Origin: Ferruginibacter sp.
GTDB lineage: Bacteria > Bacteroidota > Bacteroidia > Chitinophagales > Chitinophagaceae
Assembly: GCA_019638525.1 (NCBI GenBank)
Contig: JAHBTO010000003.1
Coordinates: 434,001-498,000 of the forward strand
Direction of reading: 5' to 3'
DNA length: 64,000 bases
A program made the translations under genes and the position numbers. Numbering within the stretch: position 1 is the stretch's first letter; the number at the start of each line of letters is the position of its first letter. Below, one piece after another: positions 38,107 to 45,478 of this stretch. The notes under the pieces were generated by a model that saw nothing but the letters and a program-made list of their open reading frames with translations, did no database searches and was not told the DNA's origin.

Positions 38107-39396
38107 ATGTTAGCTGCTGCTACCAATACAAACGTTAAAAACACATCTTATAAAGTTGTACTTCCTTTTTACCTGTACGCTGCTTTTTCTTTTTTAGCAG
38201 CTGCAGTTTTGTTATTTATATCAACCAGTACTTTTTCGGGTCATTATTTTCAACCTAAAATTTTAGCCATCACCCATACCATGGCATTGGGCTGGGGTAC
38301 CATGATAATTTTAGGAGCCAGCCACCAGTTAGTACCGGTATTAATAGAATCAAAACTATACAGCAATACACTTGCTTATATTTCATTTATACTTGCAGCT
38401 ATTGGCATTCCTTTACTGGTATATGGTTTTTATATTTTTGATATGGGCTGGCCTGCTCAATGGGGCGGATGCTTAGTTGCTTTGGCCATACTTGCTTATC
38501 TCATTAATATTGCCGTAAGCATTATAAAAAGTAAAAGCGAAAATGTTCATGCTATATTTGTTTTTACTGCTACTGCCTGGTTGTTTTTTACTGTTGTTTT
38601 AGGATTGGCGCAAGTACATAATTTTACTGCAAATATCCTGCCTTCCGATTCATTGCATTATCTTACCCTGCATGCACATGCCGGTATAGTTGGCTGGTTC
38701 TTATTGTTAGTGCTGGGTATTGCTTCACGTTTAATACCAATGTTCCTGATTTCAAAATACAATAATGCAAAATTGCTATGGTGGATTTATACATTGATAA
38801 ATCTTGCTATCCTTGTTTTCATTGCATTATTCCTGTACCCAGGCAACCGGGTTTTATTATTTGCCCCGGTAATTTTGATATTTGCTGCCTTAAACCTCTT
38901 TATTTATTATTGCTTACAAGCATATAAGCAACGGATAAGAAAACAAGTGGATGAGCAGGTGAAATTATCATTGCTTAGCGTATTGATGTTACTGCTACCG
39001 GTTTTGCTTTTGATTATTGTGATTATTTTTTTAATAAGCACCACCGGCGAAAAATTAAATCTCATCCTTACTTATGGATTCTTAATTTTTTTTGGATGGA
39101 TAACAGCCATCATCCTGGGTATGACATTTAAAACACTTCCATTTATTGTTTGGAACAAAATGTATCATCAACGTTCGGGGTTAGGTAAAACTCCCAATCC
39201 AAAAGATTTGTTCAATAACAATATCTTTAAATCAATGGCGGTAGCATATATAGCAGGGTTTATAATTTTTGTTATTGGTATATTAACAGGTAAGGATATT
39301 TTATTAAAGTCAGGTGCAGTATTATTATTAATTACTGCCCTGTTGTATAACCAAAATGTATTGAAAGTGATTTTACATAAACCCAAACAAGCATGA
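38107..39396 (+). CDS. Heme-copper-oxidase-like/NnrS-like membrane protein
   Basis: A 429-residue protein with about 12 membrane helices. Conserved-looking His residues sit in THTMALGWG (His57), GASHQLVP (His73) and LHAHAGIVGW (His189, His191). These resemble heme-binding helices of heme-copper subunit I and of NnrS, a heme/copper membrane protein of NO metabolism. The three-histidine copper/non-heme iron site of a true oxidase is not evident. It starts two bases after the DUF2249 gene and overlaps the DUF59 gene by 4 bp (ATGA). I favour an NnrS-like role in NO resistance; not proven. Confidence 0.7.
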   Translation: MLAAATNTNVKNTSYKVVLPFYLYAAFSFLAAAVLLFISTSTFSGHYFQPKILAITHTMALGWGTMIILGASHQLVPVLIESKLYSNTLAYISFILAAIGIPLLVYGFYIFDMGWPAQWGGCLVALAILAYLINIAVSIIKSKSENVHAIFVFTATAWLFFTVVLGLAQVHNFTANILPSDSLHYLTLHAHAGIVGWFLLLVLGIASRLIPMFLISKYNNAKLLWWIYTLINLAILVFIALFLYPGNRVLLFAPVILIFAALNLFIYYCLQAYKQRIRKQVDEQVKLSLLSVLMLLLPVLLLIIVIIFLISTTGEKLNLILTYGFLIFFGWITAIILGMTFKTLPFIVWNKMYHQRSGLGKTPNPKDLFNNNIFKSMAVAYIAGFIIFVIGILTGKDILLKSGAVLLLITALLYNQNVLKVILHKPKQA

Positions 39397-39716
39397 GTGT
39401 GATTACCAACAATAATATCAAAAGTACCATTGCGCTGGGGGCATTACAAAATGTGATGGACCCCGAAATTGGGCTAAATGTGGTGGACCTTGGGTTAATT
39501 TACCAGTTGGATTTTGATGAGGAAAATAAAATTGTGTATTGCAGTATGACGTTAACTACGCAGTTTTGCCCCATGGGCGAATCAATTACCGATGGGGTAA
39601 AAAATGCTTTACAAAGTGTATTTACTGGCGATACTATTATGGTGGAGCTTACTTTTGATCCACCCTGGAACCACGAACTGATTTCACCCGAAGGAAAAGA
39701 ATTTTTAAACAGATAA
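39393..39716 (+). CDS. DUF59 (MIP18-like) Fe-S assembly factor
   Basis: A 107-residue stand-alone DUF59 protein, related to SufT/PaaD. Motifs are DPEIGLNVVDLGL and the TTQFCPMG segment with the family Cys. It likely helps mature Fe-S proteins. Start overlaps the previous stop (ATGA) and it ends two bases before the Rrf2 gene, so all three are coupled. Its location next to an Fe-S regulator and a Fe-S repair protein fits. Confidence 0.88.
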   Translation: MSVITNNNIKSTIALGALQNVMDPEIGLNVVDLGLIYQLDFDEENKIVYCSMTLTTQFCPMGESITDGVKNALQSVFTGDTIMVELTFDPPWNHELISPEGKEFLNR

Positions 39717-39718
39717 CC

Positions 39719-40150
39719 ATGCTCAGCCTCACTTGCAAAACAGCTATTAAAGCGGTCATTTACCTGGCGTCTAAATACAATGCAGGCGAAAAGGCCGGTA
39801 TAAAAGAAATTGCAGAATACATTGATGCAAGCGAACATACCGTTGGCAAATTGTTGCAAACACTGGTGAAGGAAAATATCATCAACAGTTCTAAAGGCCC
39901 CACCGGTGGATTTTATATAGATAATAAACAATGGACCCAGCCAATAATTAATATAGTATACGCCATTGATGGTAAAGAAGTATTTAACCAATGCGGTTTA
40001 GGTTTAAGCAAGTGCTCGGCCTCTCATCCATGCCCCATTCATGATGATTACAAAGCTGTACGAGATCTTTTTGAACAACTGTGTAAAAGAAAAATCATTA
40101 GCGATCTGCACAGTTCGGTAAACACAGGACTAACTTACCTGGTAGGTTAA
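39719..40150 (+). CDS. Rrf2-family regulator, NsrR/IscR-like
   Basis: A 143-residue winged-helix regulator. The N-terminal HTH (KEIAEYIDASEHTVGKLLQ) and the GPTGGFYI wing are typical of Rrf2. Three cysteines, Cys92-x6-Cys99-x5-Cys105, fit the cluster-binding triad of NsrR and IscR (their spacing is x4-5, x5). It likely senses NO through an Fe-S cluster and controls its own operon. It closes the ric operon, and a paralogue lies convergent 10 bp away. Confidence 0.87.
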   Translation: MLSLTCKTAIKAVIYLASKYNAGEKAGIKEIAEYIDASEHTVGKLLQTLVKENIINSSKGPTGGFYIDNKQWTQPIINIVYAIDGKEVFNQCGLGLSKCSASHPCPIHDDYKAVRDLFEQLCKRKIISDLHSSVNTGLTYLVG

Positions 40151-40173
40151 ACCAGTTACCTTAACCTTTTTTT
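40145..40173 (+). terminator. Terminator at the end of the ric operon
   Basis: GGTTAA (40145-40150, containing the stop codon) pairs with TTAACC (40161-40166), followed by seven T. It overlaps the 3' end of the convergent Rrf2 gene. Confidence 0.6.
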
Positions 40174-40604
40174 GAATTCAGGAAAGCTATACCTCCATCA
40201 ATATCTTCTGCAAGCTGCTGTATAGTTTTTGTTTCAAACAAACTTATCAACTGTTGTTTAATGTTTTTATATTGACTATGCATGGGGCAGGGCTTGGCCT
40301 CCGAACATTTGTTTAGGCCCAATACACACTTGTCTAATATTTTACTTTCGCCCATTGCAATTAGGATGGCCCTTACAGGTAATTTTTTAGACTGTTCAGT
40401 AATATAAAAACCTCCTTTAGGCCCTCTCACTGCGCTGATAACTTTATTGCCGGGTGTAAGCAATTGCAAAATTTTTGCAGTAAATGAAACTGGTGAGTCA
40501 ATTGCTTTAGCTATTTCATGGATGCTCAGCTTGTTATCAACCGAACTTTTTTGTGCAATGTAAATGGTGGCCCTTAATGCATATTCTGTAGCTTTTGAAA
40601 ACAT
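40161..40604 (-). CDS. Rrf2-family regulator in the nor operon, NsrR-like
   Basis: A 147-residue Rrf2 protein with HTH (IHEIAKAIDSPVSFTAKILQ), the wing GPKGGFYIT, and the triad Cys93-x6-Cys100-x5-Cys106, the same spacing as in the convergent paralogue. The two differ clearly in the recognition helix, so they may read different operators. It is the last gene of norC-norB-QueD-like-Rrf2, 29 bp after the QueD-like gene. NO sensing and control of nor is the natural inference. Confidence 0.87.
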   Translation of the reverse strand: MFSKATEYALRATIYIAQKSSVDNKLSIHEIAKAIDSPVSFTAKILQLLTPGNKVISAVRGPKGGFYITEQSKKLPVRAILIAMGESKILDKCVLGLNKCSEAKPCPMHSQYKNIKQQLISLFETKTIQQLAEDIDGGIAFLNSKKG

Positions 40605-40633
40605 AATTATTGTTAAGAATGAAAACGAAAGAT

Positions 40634-41077
40634 TTAATATACAAATAAATTATTGCTTACCCATTCGGCATACGAATCTTTTGTTTCAAATAATTTTAGC
40701 CTGCTAAGATGGATATGTTCCGGTAATTGCTCCTGCATTATTCTTTTTATATATAGTAATAGGTTTTCAGCAGAAGGTTCTGCATCAAAAACAAATAAGT
40801 TGTTGGCAACTGTAATGGTACTGTTTGCTTCTATGAATTTTTTTGATAATAGCAGGTGGTGGTCCAACTTATCTATTATAAATGCTGTTACAATGTTTTT
40901 TATTTCTTTAAAATCAACCACAAAGCCCGGCTCAGGGATATAACCATCGCTGTTAAATACTGAAGATACCGTTACATGCAGTTCGTATGTGTGGCCATGA
41001 ATGTTTTTACAAGCTCCGTAATATCCATGTATGGCATGAGCCATTTCGAAATGAAAAATTTTTGTAACTGATAGCAT
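40634..41077 (-). CDS. 6-pyruvoyl-tetrahydropterin synthase/QueD family protein
   Basis: A 147-residue T-fold enzyme homologue. Zinc ligands are His14, His27 and His29 (NIHGHTYEL), catalytic Cys23 is present, and DHH (KLDHHLL) and the pterin-binding Glu (PSAENLL) are in place. QueD makes 6-carboxytetrahydropterin for queuosine; PTPS makes a biopterin precursor. It lies 8 bp after the norB-like gene and is plainly in that operon, which is unexpected. No other queuosine gene (queC, queE) is in the window. Confidence 0.88.
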   Translation of the reverse strand: MLSVTKIFHFEMAHAIHGYYGACKNIHGHTYELHVTVSSVFNSDGYIPEPGFVVDFKEIKNIVTAFIIDKLDHHLLLSKKFIEANSTITVANNLFVFDAEPSAENLLLYIKRIMQEQLPEHIHLSRLKLFETKDSYAEWVSNNLFVY

Positions 41078-41085
41078 TGTATGAA

Positions 41086-42492
41086 TTATACAGATTGAAA
41101 TTGATCTATGATGAATACCGTTTCATTTTTTTTACTTTTAATAAATAGCTTTTTATAATGGCAAATGAATTGGTTTTTTATCAGGGGAAACAAAACAAGA
41201 TAGAAGCCTGTTATTAAGCCAACACCTGATACAAAAAATATAATGAAATATGGCCTTAATTGCAGCATCATGCTGCTGAATGGGATACTGGTATCATCCA
41301 TTTGCCATTTGGCCTTTAAAATGCCTGCCATTACAAGGCTTAACCAAAAAAATAATAAAGAAATATTGGCTGTATAATAGCCACGATTTATCCATTTGAT
41401 ACTTTTTTCAAAAGGCATGCAACTGTCTTTAAGTACATCAAAAGCAATGGCCAGTAAAATAAAACTGTTGATACCGATGGTGGCACCCATAGTGTGGGCT
41501 ACGGTTATATGTGTGCCATGTGTATATACATTAATGGCAGGGATAGACATGGCGATGGCAAGCAGCAATGTTAAAAAAATCCATACATCTGCAGCCAGCA
41601 GAAATCGGTAAGCTGCCTGGTGATAATGCCTGCGTGCAGTATCTACCGATGACTTCCAAAGCCAGATAATCCGGCCTAATATGAACAACTCTGTCATACT
41701 AACGGCATAGCCTATATGCTTTACAAAAGGGTAGGTGGGCAAAGTGTAAATATGGTGCCCCCAGTTAAACATAAGGTTAAACAAGCTTGTAAAATAAAGT
41801 ACAAATGCAATGGGTGCATGGCTGTATTTTTTACTGCCGCTTATTTTTTCCATCAGGAAGATACTGCTTCCATAAATAAGCATATTCCACGAACCTACCA
41901 TAGATCCATACGATTTCCATTGCACTGTCATATCATTTACCACGTTACTTCTAAAATAAGGTATCAACCATAAATACGATTCAATAAATGTAAACAGGAA
42001 AAAGAATAAGCCTGTTAGCCACATCCAAACATATACCGGTAAGTTTTTAAAACTTTCAAGCGATGCCATGAAGTTGATAATGAAAAGTATCCAGCCGGTA
42101 GCCAGCGGCATTGCCAGCAAGGGGTGAAACTCCCAGTATTCCCTGCCGCCAAATACACCAAAAACATAAGTGATAAGAATAACCACAACAGTAATAGAGA
42201 ATATGCCAAACTGTATTTTAAGCAACAAGGGAGAGAAAATTTTTTTACCATTGTATTGTTGCAGGTAAGTAAGCACCGAGCCCATGGCCGCAAATATTAT
42301 CCAAAATATAACTGATGAAACGTGTAGCGGTCTCATTTTTTCAAACGACAGGAATTGTTTTAAAAATTTAGGAGCCAGGTATTGTAAGGCGCCTGTTAAA
42401 CCAAACAACATACCAATGGCCAGCAACAGTAAACCGGCTATTATAAAAAGTTTGGAAGCGCTTAAATTATTTTTGTTCGATGGTTCCATCAT
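41086..42492 (-). CDS. norB: NorB-like nitric oxide reductase subunit with altered active-site ligands
   Basis: Heme-copper superfamily subunit I, about 12 helices, 468 residues from ATG 42492 (ATG 42489 also possible; the start overlaps norC by 26 bp). It has the heme b ligand His57 (RPLHVSS), the HH pair His246-His247 (WGHH), a NOR-type Glu268 (SMTELF, matching the cNOR glutamate by position) and His333 in HGTHITVAHTM. But helix VI (about residues 186-215) contains no His; the ligand position is Ser197 or Asn203 depending on alignment. The second helix-X histidine (HxH) is Met335. Linked to norC, it probably reduces NO to N2O with a modified metal site. Confidence 0.8.
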   Translation of the reverse strand: MMEPSNKNNLSASKLFIIAGLLLLAIGMLFGLTGALQYLAPKFLKQFLSFEKMRPLHVSSVIFWIIFAAMGSVLTYLQQYNGKKIFSPLLLKIQFGIFSITVVVILITYVFGVFGGREYWEFHPLLAMPLATGWILFIINFMASLESFKNLPVYVWMWLTGLFFFLFTFIESYLWLIPYFRSNVVNDMTVQWKSYGSMVGSWNMLIYGSSIFLMEKISGSKKYSHAPIAFVLYFTSLFNLMFNWGHHIYTLPTYPFVKHIGYAVSMTELFILGRIIWLWKSSVDTARRHYHQAAYRFLLAADVWIFLTLLLAIAMSIPAINVYTHGTHITVAHTMGATIGINSFILLAIAFDVLKDSCMPFEKSIKWINRGYYTANISLLFFWLSLVMAGILKAKWQMDDTSIPFSSMMLQLRPYFIIFFVSGVGLITGFYLVLFPLIKNQFICHYKKLFIKSKKNETVFIIDQFQSV

Positions 42493-42871
42493 AGTTAATT
42501 GTAAAAGTTTTTGGATCTGATGTTCCCGATGCATCAATATCTTTTAAATAAGTTAATAACGATTTTGTTTCGGCTTCAGATAAATTAAAAACTGGCATAG
42601 CACCAACACCTGCATTTAAAAACGACCGGATATATGCAGGCCCTCTTTTTGAATACACATTGGTAAGATCGGGGCCCAGGAAACCGCCCAGCCCATACAC
42701 CTGGTGGCAGGCATTGCAGTTATACTGCTGCCAAACCATTTTACCTGCATCCACTTCTTTTTTTACCGGCTTGCTTTTTACCGGTAACGACATGTATAAG
42801 AAAAACGAATAGCTTAAAAAGCCCAGTAACAGAATAATAAGCGTGGCACTTTTTTGTCGCTTTAAAAACAT
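42467..42871 (-). CDS. norC: NorC-like membrane-anchored cytochrome c
   Basis: A 134-residue protein with one N-terminal membrane helix (about 10-30) and a single c-heme site, Cys52-Asn-Ala-Cys55-His56. The following YGLGGFLGPDLTNV matches the NorC pattern (GxGxxxxPxLTNV), and Met92 (GAMPVF) is the likely second axial ligand. It delivers electrons to the NorB-like subunit. Its 3' end overlaps norB by 26 bp. The promoter -7 element is at 42898-42905. Confidence 0.9.
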   Translation of the reverse strand: MFLKRQKSATLIILLLGFLSYSFFLYMSLPVKSKPVKKEVDAGKMVWQQYNCNACHQVYGLGGFLGPDLTNVYSKRGPAYIRSFLNAGVGAMPVFNLSEAETKSLLTYLKDIDASGTSDPKTFTINYDGTIEQK

Positions 42872-42897
42872 AAAAAATAAATTAAAATAATTAAAGA

Positions 42898-42905
42898 CAA
42901 AGTTA
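42898..42905 (-). promoter_or_regulatory. -7 promoter element of the nor operon
   Basis: Reads TAACTTTG on the minus strand, matching TAnnTTTG, 27 bp before the norC ATG. It faces a plus-strand -7 element only 12 bp away. Confidence 0.6.
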
Positions 42906-42916
42906 TCTTTAATTAT

Positions 42917-42924
42917 TATCTTTG
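42917..42924 (+). promoter_or_regulatory. -7 promoter element of the 59-codon gene
   Basis: TATCTTTG, perfect TAnnTTTG match, 17 bp before the ATG at 42942. Confidence 0.55.
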
Positions 42925-42941
42925 CCCAATAATTTTATTCC

Positions 42942-43121
42942 ATGAAAGGCAGCATAAAAAAGATTGTGATTACCGACTATCAAAATAAGAGGGTTATCTT
43001 CAAAAAAGAATTTTACAGTTTTTCGTTGTTGAGTCGTTTTCAACGATTTAATTTAATTTTTAAAACACATACACATTGGCGCCTGCTTTATTTATATGAT
43101 ACGATAATAAAAAAAAGATGA
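42942..43121 (+). CDS. Possible 59-residue basic protein
   Basis: An open frame from ATG 42942 to TGA 43121 encoding a Lys/Arg/Phe/Tyr-rich peptide that begins MKGSIKKIVITDYQNKR. It has a perfect -7 element 17 bp upstream and a strong bidirectional terminator at 43248-43274, so a plus-strand transcript is likely. I do not recognise the sequence. Without homologues, a short regulatory RNA cannot be excluded. The rest of 43122-43247 shows nothing I can identify. Confidence 0.5.
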   Translation: MKGSIKKIVITDYQNKRVIFKKEFYSFSLLSRFQRFNLIFKTHTHWRLLYLYDTIIKKR

Positions 43122-43247
43122 ACAAAGATATTTGCTTATGAGAGCCCCATTAATCCTTTGAGAAACAGGTTGTATATTTTTGAGTGATTTTTTAATCATT
43201 GATGGAATGATGCTTTGCCAATATCCTATTTAGCAGACTTTTAAAAA

Positions 43248-43280
43248 AACCGGTTGATGTTCTGTCAACCGGTTTTTATT
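43248..43280. terminator. Bidirectional terminator
   Basis: Perfect 10 bp stem AACCGGTTGA/TCAACCGGTT with a 7-base loop and T-runs on both sides. It can end both the plus-strand transcript from 42930 and the convergent tnaA transcript. Confidence 0.85.
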
Positions 43281-43285
43281 TTTAT

Positions 43286-44659
43286 TTAACTGATAGGCTT
43301 TAATTTGGCAGTGAAATGCCTTAATGCAGGCGCTTCTTCAATTATTTGCAGGCCTTTTAATTGTTTCCTGTTTTTATAAACTTCAATAATTACTTCGGCC
43401 ACGTAATCGATATGACTTTGTGTATATACACGCCGGGGGATGGCCAACCTCACCAGCTCCATTTGTGCTGGAATTAATTTTTTGTCGTGGTTGTATTTTC
43501 CAAACATCAAAGAGCCTATTTCCACAGATCGTATTCCGCCTTCAACATATAAAGCGCCGGCTAAAGATTGAGCCGGGTAATGTTCGGCAGGTATATGTGG
43601 CAACATTTCTTTTGCATCCAAATACACTGCATGCCCACCTGCCGGTTGCATTACCGGCACACCTGCTTCAATCAACTTTTTTGTAAGGTATTCAATACTC
43701 TTTATTCGGTACTGCAAGTAATTTTCATCAAGTACTTCCTGCAAGCCTATAGCAATAGCTTCCAGGTCTCGGCCGGCAAGGCCTCCATATGTTGGAAAAC
43801 CTTCTGTAATAATTAACAGGTTACGGCATTGTAAAGCAAGCGCTTCATCCTGCATGGCAAGAAAGCCGCCAATATTTGCAAATGCATCTTTTTTGGCGCT
43901 CATGGTGCATCCATCGGCATACGAAAAAAGTTCAAGCGCTATTTCCTTAACTGCTTTACCTGCATAACCTTTTTCTCTTTGTTTTATAAACCAGCAGTTT
44001 TCTGCAAAACGGCAGGCATCAATAAAAAGTGGGATGTTGTTTTCTTTACATAAAGCACTCACTGTTTTTATGTTTTGCATGCTTACGGGTTGGCCACCAC
44101 CCGAATTATTGGTTACCGTAATAATGCAAAGTGGAATATTGGCAGCGCCTTTTTCGGCAATGAATTTTTTAAAAGCTTCTGTATCCATATTGCCTTTAAA
44201 AGGAGCAGGTACAGTTGGCAGTTTACCTTCGGGGCAAAGAAGGTCAATGCCTTGGGCCCCGGTAAACTCTATATTGGCACGAGTTGTATCAAACAGGGTA
44301 TTGCTTACAAAATATTTTCCTTTGCCGCCAAGTATGCTGAAAAGGATTTTTTCTGCAGCTCTTCCCTGGTGTGTAGGGATAATCAATGGCATACCTGTAA
44401 TTTCCTGTACTGTTTTTTCAAAACGAAAAAAACTGGGGCTGCCGGCATATGATTCATCGCCCTGCATAATACCAGCCCATTGGTTGCTGCTCATAGCGCT
44501 GGTGCCGCTATCGGTGAGTAGGTCAATTAATACATCTTTGGCATATACATGAAAAAGATTAAAAAATGCTTTTTCTAAAATGATTTGCCTTTCTTCTTTT
44601 GTATTGAAATATATGGGTTCAACGGATTTTATCCGAAACGGTTCTATAATCGTATTCAT
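43286..44659 (-). CDS. tnaA: Tryptophanase
   Basis: PLP enzyme splitting L-tryptophan into indole, pyruvate and ammonia. The 457 residues match the beta-eliminating lyase family throughout (LLTDSGT, IPTHQGRAAE, PLP Lys257 in MSAKKD, GGLAGRD, RHFTAKLK). The close relative tyrosine phenol-lyase has Thr124 and Arg381 at its substrate site; here these positions are Asp124 (LFDTT) and Ile381 (RSVEIG), as in tryptophanase. So tryptophanase is the better call. It is flanked by its own terminator and by 150 bp before OsmC. Confidence 0.9.
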   Translation of the reverse strand: MNTIIEPFRIKSVEPIYFNTKEERQIILEKAFFNLFHVYAKDVLIDLLTDSGTSAMSSNQWAGIMQGDESYAGSPSFFRFEKTVQEITGMPLIIPTHQGRAAEKILFSILGGKGKYFVSNTLFDTTRANIEFTGAQGIDLLCPEGKLPTVPAPFKGNMDTEAFKKFIAEKGAANIPLCIITVTNNSGGGQPVSMQNIKTVSALCKENNIPLFIDACRFAENCWFIKQREKGYAGKAVKEIALELFSYADGCTMSAKKDAFANIGGFLAMQDEALALQCRNLLIITEGFPTYGGLAGRDLEAIAIGLQEVLDENYLQYRIKSIEYLTKKLIEAGVPVMQPAGGHAVYLDAKEMLPHIPAEHYPAQSLAGALYVEGGIRSVEIGSLMFGKYNHDKKLIPAQMELVRLAIPRRVYTQSHIDYVAEVIIEVYKNRKQLKGLQIIEEAPALRHFTAKLKPIS

Positions 44660-44809
44660 AATGATAAAAAAATAAGTGAAAAATTAAATCAGCCATAGTT
44701 GTGTGAGAGCTGTAATCAGGATGGACGGCTGATGATATTTTTCCAGAGTTGCATAAAGCAAAATATTTTTATCAATTGGCAGATACAAAAATAGTAACAT
44801 TCAATTAAT

Positions 44810-45277
44810 TTACTTTAAGCCGGTAACTTGCTCAACCGGTTTATTGCTAAACAACAGTTTACCATTAAAATTTACCTCCCAGGTTACGGGGATAGCTTTT
44901 TTAAGCATACTGCTTACACCGCAATATTTTTCCTGCGAATCTGTAACTGCATTTAAAGCTGCTTCTTTTACATTTTCATCGCCTTTAAAATCGTAACAGA
45001 TATGTATAGAAGTATATTGAATGGGCGCTTGTTTGCTTAACTCGCCAGTTATCGTCATGTTTAAATCATCAACAGGGCTGCCCGATTTACGAAGCAACGC
45101 AACAATATCCATTCCTGTGCAGCCAGATAAAGCTGCTAATACATAGGGTTTGGGGATAGGTGCTGTATCTTCTCCTCCCGATCTTTCGGGAGCATCCATT
45201 ATTACTGTGTGACCGTTTATTAAAGCATTAAACTGCATCTTGCCCATCCATTGAGTTTCTATTACATGATTTGCCAT
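44810..45277 (-). CDS. OsmC family protein
   Basis: A 155-residue OsmC/Ohr-family protein, likely a thiol peroxidase acting on organic hydroperoxides. The first redox Cys is in ALSGCTGMD (near 54) and the second in QEKYCGVSSML (near 118), the expected spacing. It has its own promoter (-7 at 45307-45314) and an FNR-like box at 45370-45383, which ties it to the anaerobic or nitrosative regulon of the neighbouring Crp/Fnr protein. Confidence 0.9.
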   Translation of the reverse strand: MANHVIETQWMGKMQFNALINGHTVIMDAPERSGGEDTAPIPKPYVLAALSGCTGMDIVALLRKSGSPVDDLNMTITGELSKQAPIQYTSIHICYDFKGDENVKEAALNAVTDSQEKYCGVSSMLKKAIPVTWEVNFNGKLLFSNKPVEQVTGLK

Positions 45278-45306
45278 AGTTATTAATATTTTTGTTACTA
45301 ATAAGG

Positions 45307-45314
45307 CAAAACTA
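45307..45314 (-). promoter_or_regulatory. -7 promoter element of the osmC-like gene
   Basis: Reads TAGTTTTG on the minus strand, matching TAnnTTTG, 30 bp before the ATG. Confidence 0.6.
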
Positions 45315-45369
45315 AAACCCCAATGTGTTTTGTATTGTAACTTAAATCACATTCAAATTAAAACAGTAC

Positions 45370-45383
45370 ATGATATTCGTCAT
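45370..45383. promoter_or_regulatory. FNR/Crp-like box upstream of osmC
   Basis: ATGAT-ATTC-GTCAT, one mismatch to ATGAT-N4-ATCAT. Its centre is 62.5 bp from the first base of the osmC -7 element. Confidence 0.6.
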
Positions 45384-45478
45384 GTTTTAAGCAAATGATT
45401 TTCTCTTCCTTTTAATGGGTTAAGATATTTTAGTAGTTATTCCAAAATTAAAAAGATAGATTGCAGCAAGCCTAAATT

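Noticed and set aside
43180..43200. TGAT-N6-ATCA palindrome near 43190
   Set aside because: Spacer of six rather than four, and it lies before no promoter that I can find.
43286..44659. Tyrosine phenol-lyase instead of tryptophanase
   Set aside because: The two substrate-specific positions are Asp124 and Ile381, as in tryptophanase.
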